From positions 124,001 to 188,000 of the forward strand of contig CAYXAP010000009.1 in the NCBI GenBank assembly GCA_964462035.1: a DNA stretch of 64,000 bases. The letters run 5' to 3'. How positions within the stretch are numbered: position 1 is the first letter of the stretch; every line of letters begins with the position of its first letter. A program made the position numbers and the translations under genes. This stretch comes from UBA1660 sp964462035. GTDB taxonomy: Bacteria; Myxococcota_A; Polyangia; Polyangiales; Houyiibacteriaceae. A model generated the notes under the pieces. It made no database searches and had not been told where the DNA came from. It saw only the letters and a list, made by a program, of their open reading frames with translations. This document shows positions 11,320 to 19,242 of this stretch, piece by piece.

Positions 11320-11497
11320 GGGGACACTCCCCCTCTCCCCATCCCCTGCTGAAACAGGGGTCTCCGAGCGAAGAATTCAAACTGTCGAGCGCGGCCACCG
11401 AGCCGCGCTCGACGCGTTTGGGGACGACGGAGCGTTTGAATTCTCGGGCGGGAGAGCCCTATTTCTTCGGGGGCTCGGAGGGGGGGGAGTGTCCCCC
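11320..11497. repeat. Nested ~180 bp inverted repeat between convergent genes
   Basis: Outer arms GGGGACACTCCCCC (11320-11333) and GGGGGAGTGTCCCCC (about 11483-11497), middle arms AGAATTCAAAC (11372-11382) and GTTTGAATTCT (11434-11444), and inner arms at 11384-11395/11402-11413 are mutually complementary, so the whole stretch can fold into one long interrupted hairpin. A small extra hairpin CCCCTG-CTGAAA-CAGGGG sits at 11343-11360. The right outer arm overlaps the last codons of the minus-strand gene. It could be a bidirectional terminator grown from several layers or a MITE-like element; no flanking target duplication was obvious. Confidence 0.7.
11384..11413. terminator. Perfect 12-bp stem, probable bidirectional terminator
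   Basis: GTCGAGCGCGGC (11384-11395), loop CACCGA, GCCGCGCTCGAC (11402-11413). It lies between the ends of the convergent alpha-dioxygenase-like gene and the TPR-dioxygenase gene. There is no long T tract, which is usual for GC-rich genomes; it forms the core of the larger inverted repeat. Confidence 0.6.
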
Positions 11498-14350
11498 TTT
11501 CAGATGGTGGGCGATGAGGTGCTCGATGGGGGAGCGGGGGGTGGCGACGTCGAGAGGGGTGGTGAGGGCGAAGTTGGGGTTCGCCATCCAGCGGACACGG
11601 CCGCTGGGGTTGGGGCTGGCGGAGTGGAGCATGAAGGGGTGGAGCAGGAAGACGTCGCCGGCTTCGCCGTGGAGCTCGACGAACTCGGTGCACCGGCGGC
11701 TGATGTCCACGCCGATGGCTCGGTCGACGAGGTCGAGGCCCTCGGGATGGGCGGCGAGCTCACGCGAGAGGTGAGCCACGGACTCCGGGGCGATGTAGGT
11801 CGCGCCCGCGCCCGGGGCGACGTCGTCGACCAGGAGCACACCCACCAATCCGTTCGTCCAGCGGTCGAAGGTCGCGACCTCGAGCGGCGCGTCGAAGTGC
11901 CAGCTCTGCCAACCGGGTCCGGGTGTCTGACGGGCCAGCTCCGGGGGCGAGCGTAGGTTGAGGATCACGTAGTCGCTGATCCGCTTGGTCGCGACGCGCT
12001 CCGCTCCGCCCACCAACGCGCAGACCGCCTCCCACAGGCGCGGCATGGTGTCCGAGACGTCCATCACCGTGTCACCGACGAGATCGATTCGCTCCCGCCA
12101 GAAGGTCTGCGGGTCGCTCGGGTCGAACGCCTTCGCAGGCTCCTCCCACTCCGGCCGGAACCCCTTGATGTAGCGCTCTGGCGCCTCGCGGATTCGACGC
12201 AGGCTCGCGTGGCGGATCGTGCGCAGGAGCGCCTTCGGCACCGCACCTCGCAGGCTCACGTACGCCTTCGCGCGCATCTCGTCGGCGAAGACCGAGCCGG
12301 CGCTCACCACCACCGGCGCCTGCCGCTCCGGCAGTCGCAACGCACGACGCACCATCCCCTCGAGCCGATCCAGGTCGTCGCCATCGCTGTCGTGGGGCTT
12401 GCGCCCGGAGTGCGGCCAGTGCGGGACGAAACGCAGCTCCTCGTTCGGTCCGCGATAGATCATCACGGTCGACGAGCGGTTCGCGCCCATCATCCGCAGC
12501 GCCTCCTCGAGGATCGGCGCCATCGCCGCGACCGATCGCTCCGCGGGCATCGACTCCCCGAGCGAACGTGCCGCGTCCGAGAGCAGCCCCGTGGCCTGCT
12601 CGAAGAGCGGGCCCATCACAGCGGCCGCTCGCTCCGCGTCCCCTTCGGCGTCGCGCCCATGGAGCACCAGCACCAGCAGCAGCCGAGCGCTCACCCGCGA
12701 AGGGTGGATCCGCAGCGCCTCCTCCAGGTCGCGCGCGGCCTCGTCCAGCCGCCCGAGCCGATAGCGCGCCTCCCCATGGTGCACGTGCACCGCCGCGCCG
12801 ATGGTTCCACCCATCGCCAGGATCCCGCGGGCGTTCGTCTCCAGCGACCGCTCCCACTCACCCTCCACCAGGTCGATCGCCGAGAGCCCGATGTACGGCC
12901 AGCGCGTCGCCGGCGCGAGCTCGATGGCTCGGTCGAGCGACGACCGCGCCTCCTCGTAGCGACCGAGCCACATGAGCAGCTCACCACGGTGCGCCTCGAC
13001 CAGCGACGAACCCTCGAAGCGCTCCGCCACCGCACCGAGCTTCGCGAGCGCCTCCTCGGGCGGCAGCGAGCGAATGCTCTCCAGCGCCCGTCGCGACGCA
13101 AAGCGCTCACCGGTGATCGGCGGCAGCCGCACGGCCCGCCCGGCCACGAGTCGCGTCGGCGTCATCGTCCGGTTGCCGCCGAGCGCCAGCAGCGCGTCGT
13201 CGTAGAGCGCGCGCACCTTCTCGGGATCGCCCTCACGCATGATCGCTTCCGCGTCGTCGACCAACCCACGGAGGAGCTCACCGATCTCACCGAAGCGGTC
13301 GTAGCGAATCCGCTCGGTCAGCGGTTCCACATCGAAGTTCGCGCGCACCCGAATCAGCCACGCGATCGGCAGGAAGCCCGGCGCGCTCATGCTCGCCTTC
13401 GTGAGCTCGTCGTGCGCCTCGTTCACCCGTCCGAGACGCCAGAGCGCCTCCGCACGGATCAGCGGTCGCCGGTAGTCGCCGCCGTCCGCCGTGAGCAGTG
13501 CGAGCGCTCCCTCGAAGTCGCCCGCGAAGAGCCGCACCGCCGCCCGGATCCGCTCCGCGTCGCGCGCCTCGTCCTCGCTCGCGTGCCCCTCCGCCGTCGC
13601 GAGTGCGTCGACCAGCGCGGGCGCACCGTCGCCATCCAGTCGCCAGAGCCGATGCTCGGCGAGCGCCAGGACCAGCCGCCCATCCGCTGGGTCCCGCTCA
13701 CGCCCTTGCTCGAGCCAAGCCTCTGCCTGCTCGGCGTCACCGGCGACGTCCGCCACGCGCGCGCCCTCCAGACAGAAGAGCGCACCGCCATCCAGCTCGA
13801 TCGCCCTCGTCGCTGCCTCGAGCGCTCGCGCGCCCTCCCCAGCCTCGGCCGCTACGCTCGCGAGCTCCATCCAGAGCGGCGCCGAGCCGTCCTCGAGCGT
13901 CACTGCGCTCTCCAACGCCTTCAGGGCCGGCGCCCATGCCCGGGCCCGCACGTGGATCCGCGCGGCCTCCACGAACCAACGCAGCGCCCCCGGCTCGTAG
14001 GCCATGGCGGCGTCGAGCAGCTGCCGCACGTCCGCCGCCCAACCCAGTCGACCGGCGAGGGTGATCGCGTCCCGCAGCGCGACCCGAGCGAGCTTGGTCG
14101 AGGTCAGCGCGCGGAGCTCGTCGAGCGCCTGGCCGTGATCCCATGTGCAGTAGCGAAGGTGAGCCGCGACCAAACGCACCGAGGCCGACGGCGTCCGGGA
14201 CAGAGCCGCGTCCGTCGCGGCGCGAGCGATCGCCAGCTCTCCCGCCCGCGCGGAGCCCACCGCGACCCAGAGGTGTGCCCACGCGTCGTTCGCCAGAGCG
14301 CGAGCCCGCTCCCAGTCGCCTGATTCGATCGCTGCCCCGAGGGCCTTCAT
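11459..14350 (-). CDS. TPR protein fused to a C-terminal Fe(II)/2-oxoglutarate dioxygenase-like domain
   Basis: A 963-residue protein. Roughly residues 1-620 are repeated helical pairs with TPR spacing (for example WARALA, GWAADVRQLLDAAMAYEPGALRW, GRYEEARSSLDRAIELAPATRWPYIGL). From about residue 780 the chain resembles phytanoyl-CoA-type dioxygenases: WHFDAP gives His818-x-Asp820, and FLLHPFMLHSASPNPSGRVRW gives a second histidine (His909) and Arg918, the expected 2-His-1-carboxylate plus 2-oxoglutarate-binding pattern. It probably hydroxylates a partner recruited by the TPR part; the substrate is unknown. ATG 14350 starts the first helix; ATG 14380 in frame adds ten residues. It is a single-gene unit. 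Confidence 0.75.
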   Translation of the reverse strand: MKALGAAIESGDWERARALANDAWAHLWVAVGSARAGELAIARAATDAALSRTPSASVRLVAAHLRYCTWDHGQALDELRALTSTKLARVALRDAITLAGRLGWAADVRQLLDAAMAYEPGALRWFVEAARIHVRARAWAPALKALESAVTLEDGSAPLWMELASVAAEAGEGARALEAATRAIELDGGALFCLEGARVADVAGDAEQAEAWLEQGRERDPADGRLVLALAEHRLWRLDGDGAPALVDALATAEGHASEDEARDAERIRAAVRLFAGDFEGALALLTADGGDYRRPLIRAEALWRLGRVNEAHDELTKASMSAPGFLPIAWLIRVRANFDVEPLTERIRYDRFGEIGELLRGLVDDAEAIMREGDPEKVRALYDDALLALGGNRTMTPTRLVAGRAVRLPPITGERFASRRALESIRSLPPEEALAKLGAVAERFEGSSLVEAHRGELLMWLGRYEEARSSLDRAIELAPATRWPYIGLSAIDLVEGEWERSLETNARGILAMGGTIGAAVHVHHGEARYRLGRLDEAARDLEEALRIHPSRVSARLLLVLVLHGRDAEGDAERAAAVMGPLFEQATGLLSDAARSLGESMPAERSVAAMAPILEEALRMMGANRSSTVMIYRGPNEELRFVPHWPHSGRKPHDSDGDDLDRLEGMVRRALRLPERQAPVVVSAGSVFADEMRAKAYVSLRGAVPKALLRTIRHASLRRIREAPERYIKGFRPEWEEPAKAFDPSDPQTFWRERIDLVGDTVMDVSDTMPRLWEAVCALVGGAERVATKRISDYVILNLRSPPELARQTPGPGWQSWHFDAPLEVATFDRWTNGLVGVLLVDDVAPGAGATYIAPESVAHLSRELAAHPEGLDLVDRAIGVDISRRCTEFVELHGEAGDVFLLHPFMLHSASPNPSGRVRWMANPNFALTTPLDVATPRSPIEHLIAHHLKGGHSPPSEPPKK

Positions 14351-14426
14351 CGCCGCCAGGCTACCGCAGTGGGTGCCCATCGGCAGGACCGATCACCGTC
14401 ACCGGCAAGGGCGGTATGCTGCCGCC

Positions 14427-15545
14427 ATGGCGAGCTGGCTCTTCGATCTGCTGAAGCCCCACGGGCTCGGCTCGGAAGTGCTGCCGGGCGTCGTGCTGAA
14501 GCGCGCCTCGGACGAGCTCGGCCTTCGACTCACCTTCGCCGTGGATGGCACCGACCTCCACATCGACATCGGCCCGGCCGACGACGACGCACCCCACGCG
14601 GCGCGCAGCGAGCGGCTGCTCTTCGCCTACCGCGTCGGTCGTGGCGAGGTGGACTCGGAGCGCGCCCTCGCCCTCTGCCAGCGGCTCGCCGAGCTCGCCC
14701 GCACCAACGAAGCCCGCGTTCTCGCCGCGCTCGCCGAGGACTCGGACCGCGGCCGGGTCCGTCACGTGGAGACCGAGCAGCTCCTCGAGCCGATGGGCGG
14801 TGGCGACGAGCGCTTCTACGGCCTCAGCCCCTACGTCGGCTGCCTCATCGGCTGCCGCTTCTGCTACGCGCCCTCGCGCCTCGACCCGCAGCGGCGACTG
14901 CTCGGTCTCGATCCCATCCGCTGGGGCTCGTGGACCGACGTACGCACCAACGCTCCTGCCGTGCTCGCCGCGGAGCTGCGCTCCAAGCCGAAGGCGCCGA
15001 TCAAACTCTGCCCGATCGTGAGCGACCCCTACCACGCGGTCGAAGCGAAGGAAGAGCTCACGCGCCGCTGCCTCGAGGTCGTGGCGGAGCATGCGCCCGA
15101 CTGGCCGCTCTTCGTGCTCACGCGCTCGCCCCTGGTCCGGCGCGACTTCGATCTGCTGACACGCCTCGACCAGGCCTGGGTCGGCGTCTCGCTACCGACT
15201 GCCGACGACTCGGTCCGCGCGCACTTCGAGCCCCGCGCCTCGTCGGTCGCCGAGCGGCTGGAGACTCTCTCTCGCGCGCGCGAGGCCGGCCTCCGCACCT
15301 TCGCGATGGTGCAGCCGATGCTGCCCGGCCCCGTCGACGCGATGGTCGACGGCCTCGCGACCCACGCCGATTCGGTGAGCCTCGACGTCCTCCGCGGCGT
15401 GCAGGGCGCCGCCGATGACTTCGCCGCCTACGCCGAAGCCGCCACGGACGAGTGGCAGCATCAGCGCGTGACGGAGTTACGCCGCGCCCTGAGCGAGCGC
15501 GGCGTATCCCTCTGGTCCGGGGAGCTCCCCCCCGAGCTCTCCTGA
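14427..15545 (+). CDS. Radical SAM protein (SPL/Rv2578c-like group)
   Basis: A 372-residue protein with an N-terminal ~120-residue extension, then YVGCLIGCRFCYAPSR, where Cys139, Cys143 and Cys146 form the CxxxCxxC [4Fe-4S]/SAM site. Downstream features IVSDPYHAVEAK, LFVLTRSPLVRRDFDLL and WVGVSLPTADD recall spore-photoproduct-lyase-like radical SAM proteins found in non-sporulating bacteria. These have no settled function. It is divergent from the TPR-dioxygenase and convergent with the caspase-like gene, so it seems monocistronic. An in-frame upstream ATG (14373) is less likely. Confidence 0.82.
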   Translation: MASWLFDLLKPHGLGSEVLPGVVLKRASDELGLRLTFAVDGTDLHIDIGPADDDAPHAARSERLLFAYRVGRGEVDSERALALCQRLAELARTNEARVLAALAEDSDRGRVRHVETEQLLEPMGGGDERFYGLSPYVGCLIGCRFCYAPSRLDPQRRLLGLDPIRWGSWTDVRTNAPAVLAAELRSKPKAPIKLCPIVSDPYHAVEAKEELTRRCLEVVAEHAPDWPLFVLTRSPLVRRDFDLLTRLDQAWVGVSLPTADDSVRAHFEPRASSVAERLETLSRAREAGLRTFAMVQPMLPGPVDAMVDGLATHADSVSLDVLRGVQGAADDFAAYAEAATDEWQHQRVTELRRALSERGVSLWSGELPPELS

Positions 15546-15548
15546 GAC

Positions 15549-16811
15549 TCAGCCCGAGTCGCCGCCGAAGATCCGCTTCTCGAGGAGGTCGGCGTAGTGA
15601 CAGGTCTGGAAGATCATGGACGCCGCGTCCATGTCGGCGACGCGACCGATCGGAGCGAAGCCCTGGGTGACGATGTTGGGCATCTCCTTGTCGCCCTTCA
15701 CCAGCATCACCCGCGCGTAGCGATTGTGCGGGATCCCGGCGAGGAGCATGGGCACGTCGACGACATTGCTGAGCTCGCCCACGTCGCACTCGACGCCGAG
15801 GAGCAGCTCGCCCTCGGCAAAGGGTTCGTTGCCGTCGACGACGAAGAGGCGGGCGCGGTGCCAGCGCTTGTCCCCGAGGGGCACATCGATCACGTAGGCG
15901 TGCTCGCCTTCCTTCTGCGGCAGGACCTTGGCGCGCAGGATGGAGATCGTGCCCTCCATGCGCCGTGAGAGGTCGGTTCCGCGGCCTTGGCTCGCCGCCG
16001 ACTCGAGCGGCGAGAAGCGCATCTCGACCTCGGCGGGCACCGGCGCGTCGCCCAGGATGTAGCGCCGGAGCAGATCATCGAGGTCGGTCTCCGTCTCGTC
16101 GTCCTCGGTGAGGAAGTCGACCGCCCGATCGATGGTCACCGGTCGCCCCCAACCGACGACGAGCGGCTTGCCGCCGAGGGCCGTGCGCCACGTCTGCGAG
16201 CAGGAGCCGGTGTAGCAGGCGGCGAAGACCACGAGCTTGAGGTCCGCGTGCACCTGCGCGGGGTCCAGGTCGTCGGGCTTGACCACGCCGCCGTCGCTGG
16301 TCTCTACCGCTCCGTCGTCGTGGCCGTGGGCCAGCATGAAGACCCCGGCGGGCGCGAGCGACTCCACGCCCTCGCCCTTGCCGTAGAACGCGTCGACCAT
16401 CTCCCTGTGGGTCATCTCCTCGTCGATGACGACGGTGAACCCAGCCTTCCGAAGGACCTCGACGTCGTCGTCGATGTGCTTGCGCGCCATCTCGAAGAGG
16501 CGGCGGTCGTTCGGCGAGTGGATCTTCAGGCCGAAGAGGAAGAGGAAGCTCTTGCCATCACCGACGCCCTTGCCGAGCGGCTCGAGCACCACGCGCTTGT
16601 CCGGGTCGTCGGTCCGGCGGCCTTCGCCCCAGCCTTTGACCGCGCTCTTCTTCTTCTCCTCCCAACCGGACGGCATCTCCGGATCGGTGGTGGAAGGGTC
16701 GTGGATCTTCGGCTTCTCGGCGGGCGGCGCCTCGGCCTTCATCTCGTCGGCCTTCGCGTCGGCCGGCTTCTCTTCGGCCTTCTCGTCGCCGGGCTTGCTC
16801 CAAGACTTCAT
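15549..16811 (-). CDS. Caspase/CHAT-like His-Cys protease candidate, third gene of a three-gene unit
   Basis: A 420-residue cytoplasmic-looking protein. Residues 1-70 are a Lys/Glu/Ala/Pro-rich, probably disordered, charged region. Residues ~85-240 look like a caspase-type fold: the strand-ending GVFMLAHGHDDG supplies His162/His164, and ~35 residues later LVVFAACYTGSC supplies the candidate nucleophile Cys199, the HG...xAC-x-TG arrangement of clan CD peptidases. Residues 260-420 form a second, beta-rich unrecognised domain. The start overlaps the membrane-protein stop (ATGA). Family assignment is from the dyad motif and spacing only; specificity cannot be read. Confidence 0.6.
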   Translation of the reverse strand: MKSWSKPGDEKAEEKPADAKADEMKAEAPPAEKPKIHDPSTTDPEMPSGWEEKKKSAVKGWGEGRRTDDPDKRVVLEPLGKGVGDGKSFLFLFGLKIHSPNDRRLFEMARKHIDDDVEVLRKAGFTVVIDEEMTHREMVDAFYGKGEGVESLAPAGVFMLAHGHDDGAVETSDGGVVKPDDLDPAQVHADLKLVVFAACYTGSCSQTWRTALGGKPLVVGWGRPVTIDRAVDFLTEDDETETDLDDLLRRYILGDAPVPAEVEMRFSPLESAASQGRGTDLSRRMEGTISILRAKVLPQKEGEHAYVIDVPLGDKRWHRARLFVVDGNEPFAEGELLLGVECDVGELSNVVDVPMLLAGIPHNRYARVMLVKGDKEMPNIVTQGFAPIGRVADMDAASMIFQTCHYADLLEKRIFGGDSG

Positions 16812-17110
16812 TCGTCTTCCTCCGTGCTGGGCGACCCCCCGGTCGCCGGGTTAGCGCGCGTGCGGGGAAGGAGCTCCGTCAGCGCGAGGTAGATGGCGAA
16901 TCCAGAGAACGCCACCCAGAATTCCAGAGCGTAGAGCCGCCGCTTGGCGAGCAGCTCCATCGGCACCTCGGCAGCGCGGCCCCACAAGGGACCGCCACCG
17001 CCTTCGGGTGCGAGGATGACGAAGAGGACGAAGCCCGCATAGGCCATCCCCGAGACGAAATTCGCGAGGATGAGCCCATGGACGATCTTCACCCAGAGCG
17101 GTCGCTTCAT
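16808..17110 (-). CDS. Small two-helix membrane protein, middle gene of the caspase-like unit
   Basis: A 100-residue protein with two hydrophobic segments (about residues 8-33 and 62-81) separated by a short Gly-rich loop and a basic LAKRRLYA stretch, and a polar acidic C-terminus ending STEEDE. No family was recognised. It sits 12 bp after the YbjN-like gene and overlaps the caspase-like gene by four bases, so its function is probably tied to them, for example as a membrane anchor, target or effector; this is inference from gene order. Confidence 0.75.
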   Translation of the reverse strand: MKRPLWVKIVHGLILANFVSGMAYAGFVLFVILAPEGGGGPLWGRAAEVPMELLAKRRLYALEFWVAFSGFAIYLALTELLPRTRANPATGGSPSTEEDE

Positions 17111-17122
17111 TGCGACGCCGGG

Positions 17123-17509
17123 TTAGAAATCGTCGGACGCAGCGAACTCTTGCTCGATCTTGTCGGCCGTGGACGCGACGACGTGGAGCGGGAGCTCGAA
17201 CTCCTCCATGTCCATCGTGGCCATCTGGACGCTGTAGCGGACGACGTAGATGTCCTTGTCCAGCGCCAGCGCGCCGACGGCGAACTGGAAGTTCTTCCGG
17301 AGGGCGACCTCCGGGTTCATCTGGTTCAAACGACACGCGGCGGAAGCGAAGTCGCACCACTCGCGGTTCATGGCTTCGAAGCGCGAGACGATGACCGCCT
17401 GCAAACGCTTGTTCTGGTACTCGAAGACCAGCTTGAAGCTGTTTTCCTTGTCTTCCGCGAGCTTGTACTTCGAGCGCGCGTATTCCTGAACCTCGGCCCA
17501 AGTCGGCAT
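17123..17509 (-). CDS. YbjN/CesT-like small protein, first gene of the caspase-like unit
   Basis: A 128-residue soluble alpha/beta protein. The pattern KYKLAEDKENSFKLVFEY...RLQAVIVSRFEAM, a central VALRKNFQFAVGALAL segment, then YVVRYSVQMATMDMEEFE and a C-terminal helix ending ADKIEQEF resembles the YbjN/type III chaperone-like fold, whose members bind client proteins as small dimers. ATG 17509 is preceded by AAGGAG at 10 bp; an upstream TTG is less likely. As the first gene of a tight three-gene unit it may be a chaperone or sensor for the two downstream products (inference). Confidence 0.65.
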   Translation of the reverse strand: MPTWAEVQEYARSKYKLAEDKENSFKLVFEYQNKRLQAVIVSRFEAMNREWCDFASAACRLNQMNPEVALRKNFQFAVGALALDKDIYVVRYSVQMATMDMEEFELPLHVVASTADKIEQEFAASDDF

Positions 17510-17525
17510 TTTCAGCAAACTCCTT

Positions 17526-17541
17526 GGCCCCCCTCGGGGCC
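17526..17541. terminator. GC hairpin between the winged-helix gene and the YbjN-like gene
   Basis: GGCCCC (17526-17531), loop CCTC, GGGGCC (17536-17541). It lies about 75 bp past the stop of the minus-strand winged-helix gene and ~17 bp upstream of the YbjN-like start. It may terminate the former or act in the 5' leader of the latter; there is no T tract. Confidence 0.35.
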
Positions 17542-17615
17542 GTTGAGACTGTGGAGCCTAAAGGAGGTCCGTGCGGATGGGAAGGGCCGTTCCGACGCCC
17601 CCATTCGCGGGCGCC

Positions 17616-19214
17616 TCAGTAGCGCGTGGGCTCGGTGAAGGTCGTATCTTCGACCAGATACTCGACCCTACGGCCGTCGCGATTGAGCACGCAATCACCG
17701 CTCTCGAGCAGCCGCCGCAGCGCCAGCTGGGCGGTCCGTACGCTCACGTCGAGCTCCTGCGCCGCCTGCCTCGTCGTGACCCCTCCATGGCGAGCGATCA
17801 CCCGGAGCAGGCGGTCCTCCACGTGCTCCACGCAGCGCGGGTCCGGGAGCACCAAGATGCCGTGCGGCTCGAGGCTCAGGCGCCCACTGTTGCGGTGGAC
17901 GGTGGCGGCCCCTTCGAGACGCGCGCGCATGCGGTGGACCAGCACGTCGAGGATGCCGGCGTGGAGGCTCGAGACGAACTCGAACTCGTAGGCCTTCTCG
18001 AAGAGCCCCGAATCGGGCAGCCCATCGGGACCGGCCAGCGCCAGCGCGGCGACCGCCGTGTCGACACGTCCTCGACGCAGCCGCGTCCGCTCGAGCCTCA
18101 TCGGCTCGCCCTCGGCCTGGAGCAGCGGGACGGAGACCCGGAGCAGCCGGCGCGGCTGTCGCTCGGGCCGCGCGACCACGGAAGCGATCGTCGAGTCGGC
18201 CGGGCCGTCGGGCGGCCCGACGATCCCGTGCAGACCGGCGGGGGTGTCCTCTTCATCGCCGACCGCCCACGGGCGCAACCGGTCGGGGAGGTCCTTGGCG
18301 TCGATGCGCGGGTCGAGCGCCGCGGCGAGCGCGAGCCGCTCGCGGTCGATGTCGAGGTAGGGCTCGGTGTAGGTGGCCGCCTCGTCGCACGCGGCATCGA
18401 AGCCGGCCACGTCGCCCGCCCTCGCTTGTCGGAGCCATCGAATCAGCGCCCGCGCCGCTCGCGCGGCCCGCGTGTCGGTCGCCGTCTGCAGCGGGTCGGC
18501 GTCGGACTCGAGGAAGGTCCGCGACCCCGCCAGCACGCGCTCCCAGACCAGCCAACCCTGCCACGCAGCCGGCGCGATCGGCGTCAGCGCCGACAGGATC
18601 CGTGTGGCGAGGTGCGGCCGCCCGGCGCGCCGCCGAACCCGCGCCAGGAGGATGCTCGCCAGGAAACGCTCGCCGCGGAGCCCTTCGGTCCGGGCCATCC
18701 GCGACGCGCGCCGAGCCAGGCTGGTGGCCTCCTCGAGATCGTCTTCGGTGAGCGCGGCCATCGCCCGGACGAGCTGGGCGTCGATGACCATGGAGGCGTC
18801 CTGAGCCTGGGACCCAGCCGCGTGGAGCGCCTTGCCCTCCTCCACGATCCCGTCGGTCTCGCCCTTCATGATCTTCACCCAGGCCGCGGCGCGGCGGGCG
18901 CCCCGGTCGGTGCCGCCGATGGCGGCGCGGGCCTCGCCGAGCGCTTCGAGCGCGTCCCGATCCCAGCCGATCAGTGCCTCTCGCTCCTGGTGAGCGATGG
19001 CCATCAACGCAGGTGGCCCCTCGAGCCCTTCCAGGCTGGGGACCTCTCCGGCGTCCGAATCCACCAGCCGACGAGCGGCGATCAGCGCCGCCTCCCACGC
19101 CCGTGCCTCGCCGCTGCCCTCGTCGCGCAGCTTCGCCAGCACGTCGTCGACGTTGTGCAGGATTCCTGCACACACGTCGGCGTGGGTTCGTTCGGCCAGG
19201 CTTCTGAGCTTCAT
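17616..19214 (-). CDS. Large helical protein with C-terminal winged-helix domain
   Basis: A 532-residue protein without signal peptide. The first ~270 residues are Ala/Arg/Leu-rich helices that could form TPR-like hairpins. The last ~90 residues contain CVEHVEDRLLRVIARHGG, then TTRQAAQELDVSVRTAQLALRRLLESG, a typical winged helix-turn-helix, and a final beta wing (RRVEYLVED). It is likely a transcriptional regulator with a large sensory or scaffold part. It is divergent from a Ser/Thr kinase gene with only 28 bp between starts, suggesting joint control or a phosphorylation partnership, which is inference. No characterised family was recognised. Confidence 0.65.
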   Translation of the reverse strand: MKLRSLAERTHADVCAGILHNVDDVLAKLRDEGSGEARAWEAALIAARRLVDSDAGEVPSLEGLEGPPALMAIAHQEREALIGWDRDALEALGEARAAIGGTDRGARRAAAWVKIMKGETDGIVEEGKALHAAGSQAQDASMVIDAQLVRAMAALTEDDLEEATSLARRASRMARTEGLRGERFLASILLARVRRRAGRPHLATRILSALTPIAPAAWQGWLVWERVLAGSRTFLESDADPLQTATDTRAARAARALIRWLRQARAGDVAGFDAACDEAATYTEPYLDIDRERLALAAALDPRIDAKDLPDRLRPWAVGDEEDTPAGLHGIVGPPDGPADSTIASVVARPERQPRRLLRVSVPLLQAEGEPMRLERTRLRRGRVDTAVAALALAGPDGLPDSGLFEKAYEFEFVSSLHAGILDVLVHRMRARLEGAATVHRNSGRLSLEPHGILVLPDPRCVEHVEDRLLRVIARHGGVTTRQAAQELDVSVRTAQLALRRLLESGDCVLNRDGRRVEYLVEDTTFTEPTRY

Positions 19215-19242
19215 CCGTCTCCGTCAGGTACCATCATGCACC

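Noticed and set aside
9092..11398. 768-residue minus-strand open frame opposite the alpha-dioxygenase-like gene
   Set aside because: It is an antisense shadow rich in Val/Arg/Glu/Ala/His without domain motifs; the plus strand carries catalytic motifs.
12209..14323. 704-residue plus-strand open frame opposite the TPR-dioxygenase
   Set aside because: Composition is Arg/His/Pro-rich, and it is fully antisense to a gene with TPR and dioxygenase motifs.
16808..17110. Bacterial gasdermin next to the caspase-like gene
   Set aside because: The product is only 100 residues with two helices; bacterial gasdermins are ~250 residues with a different beta-rich fold.
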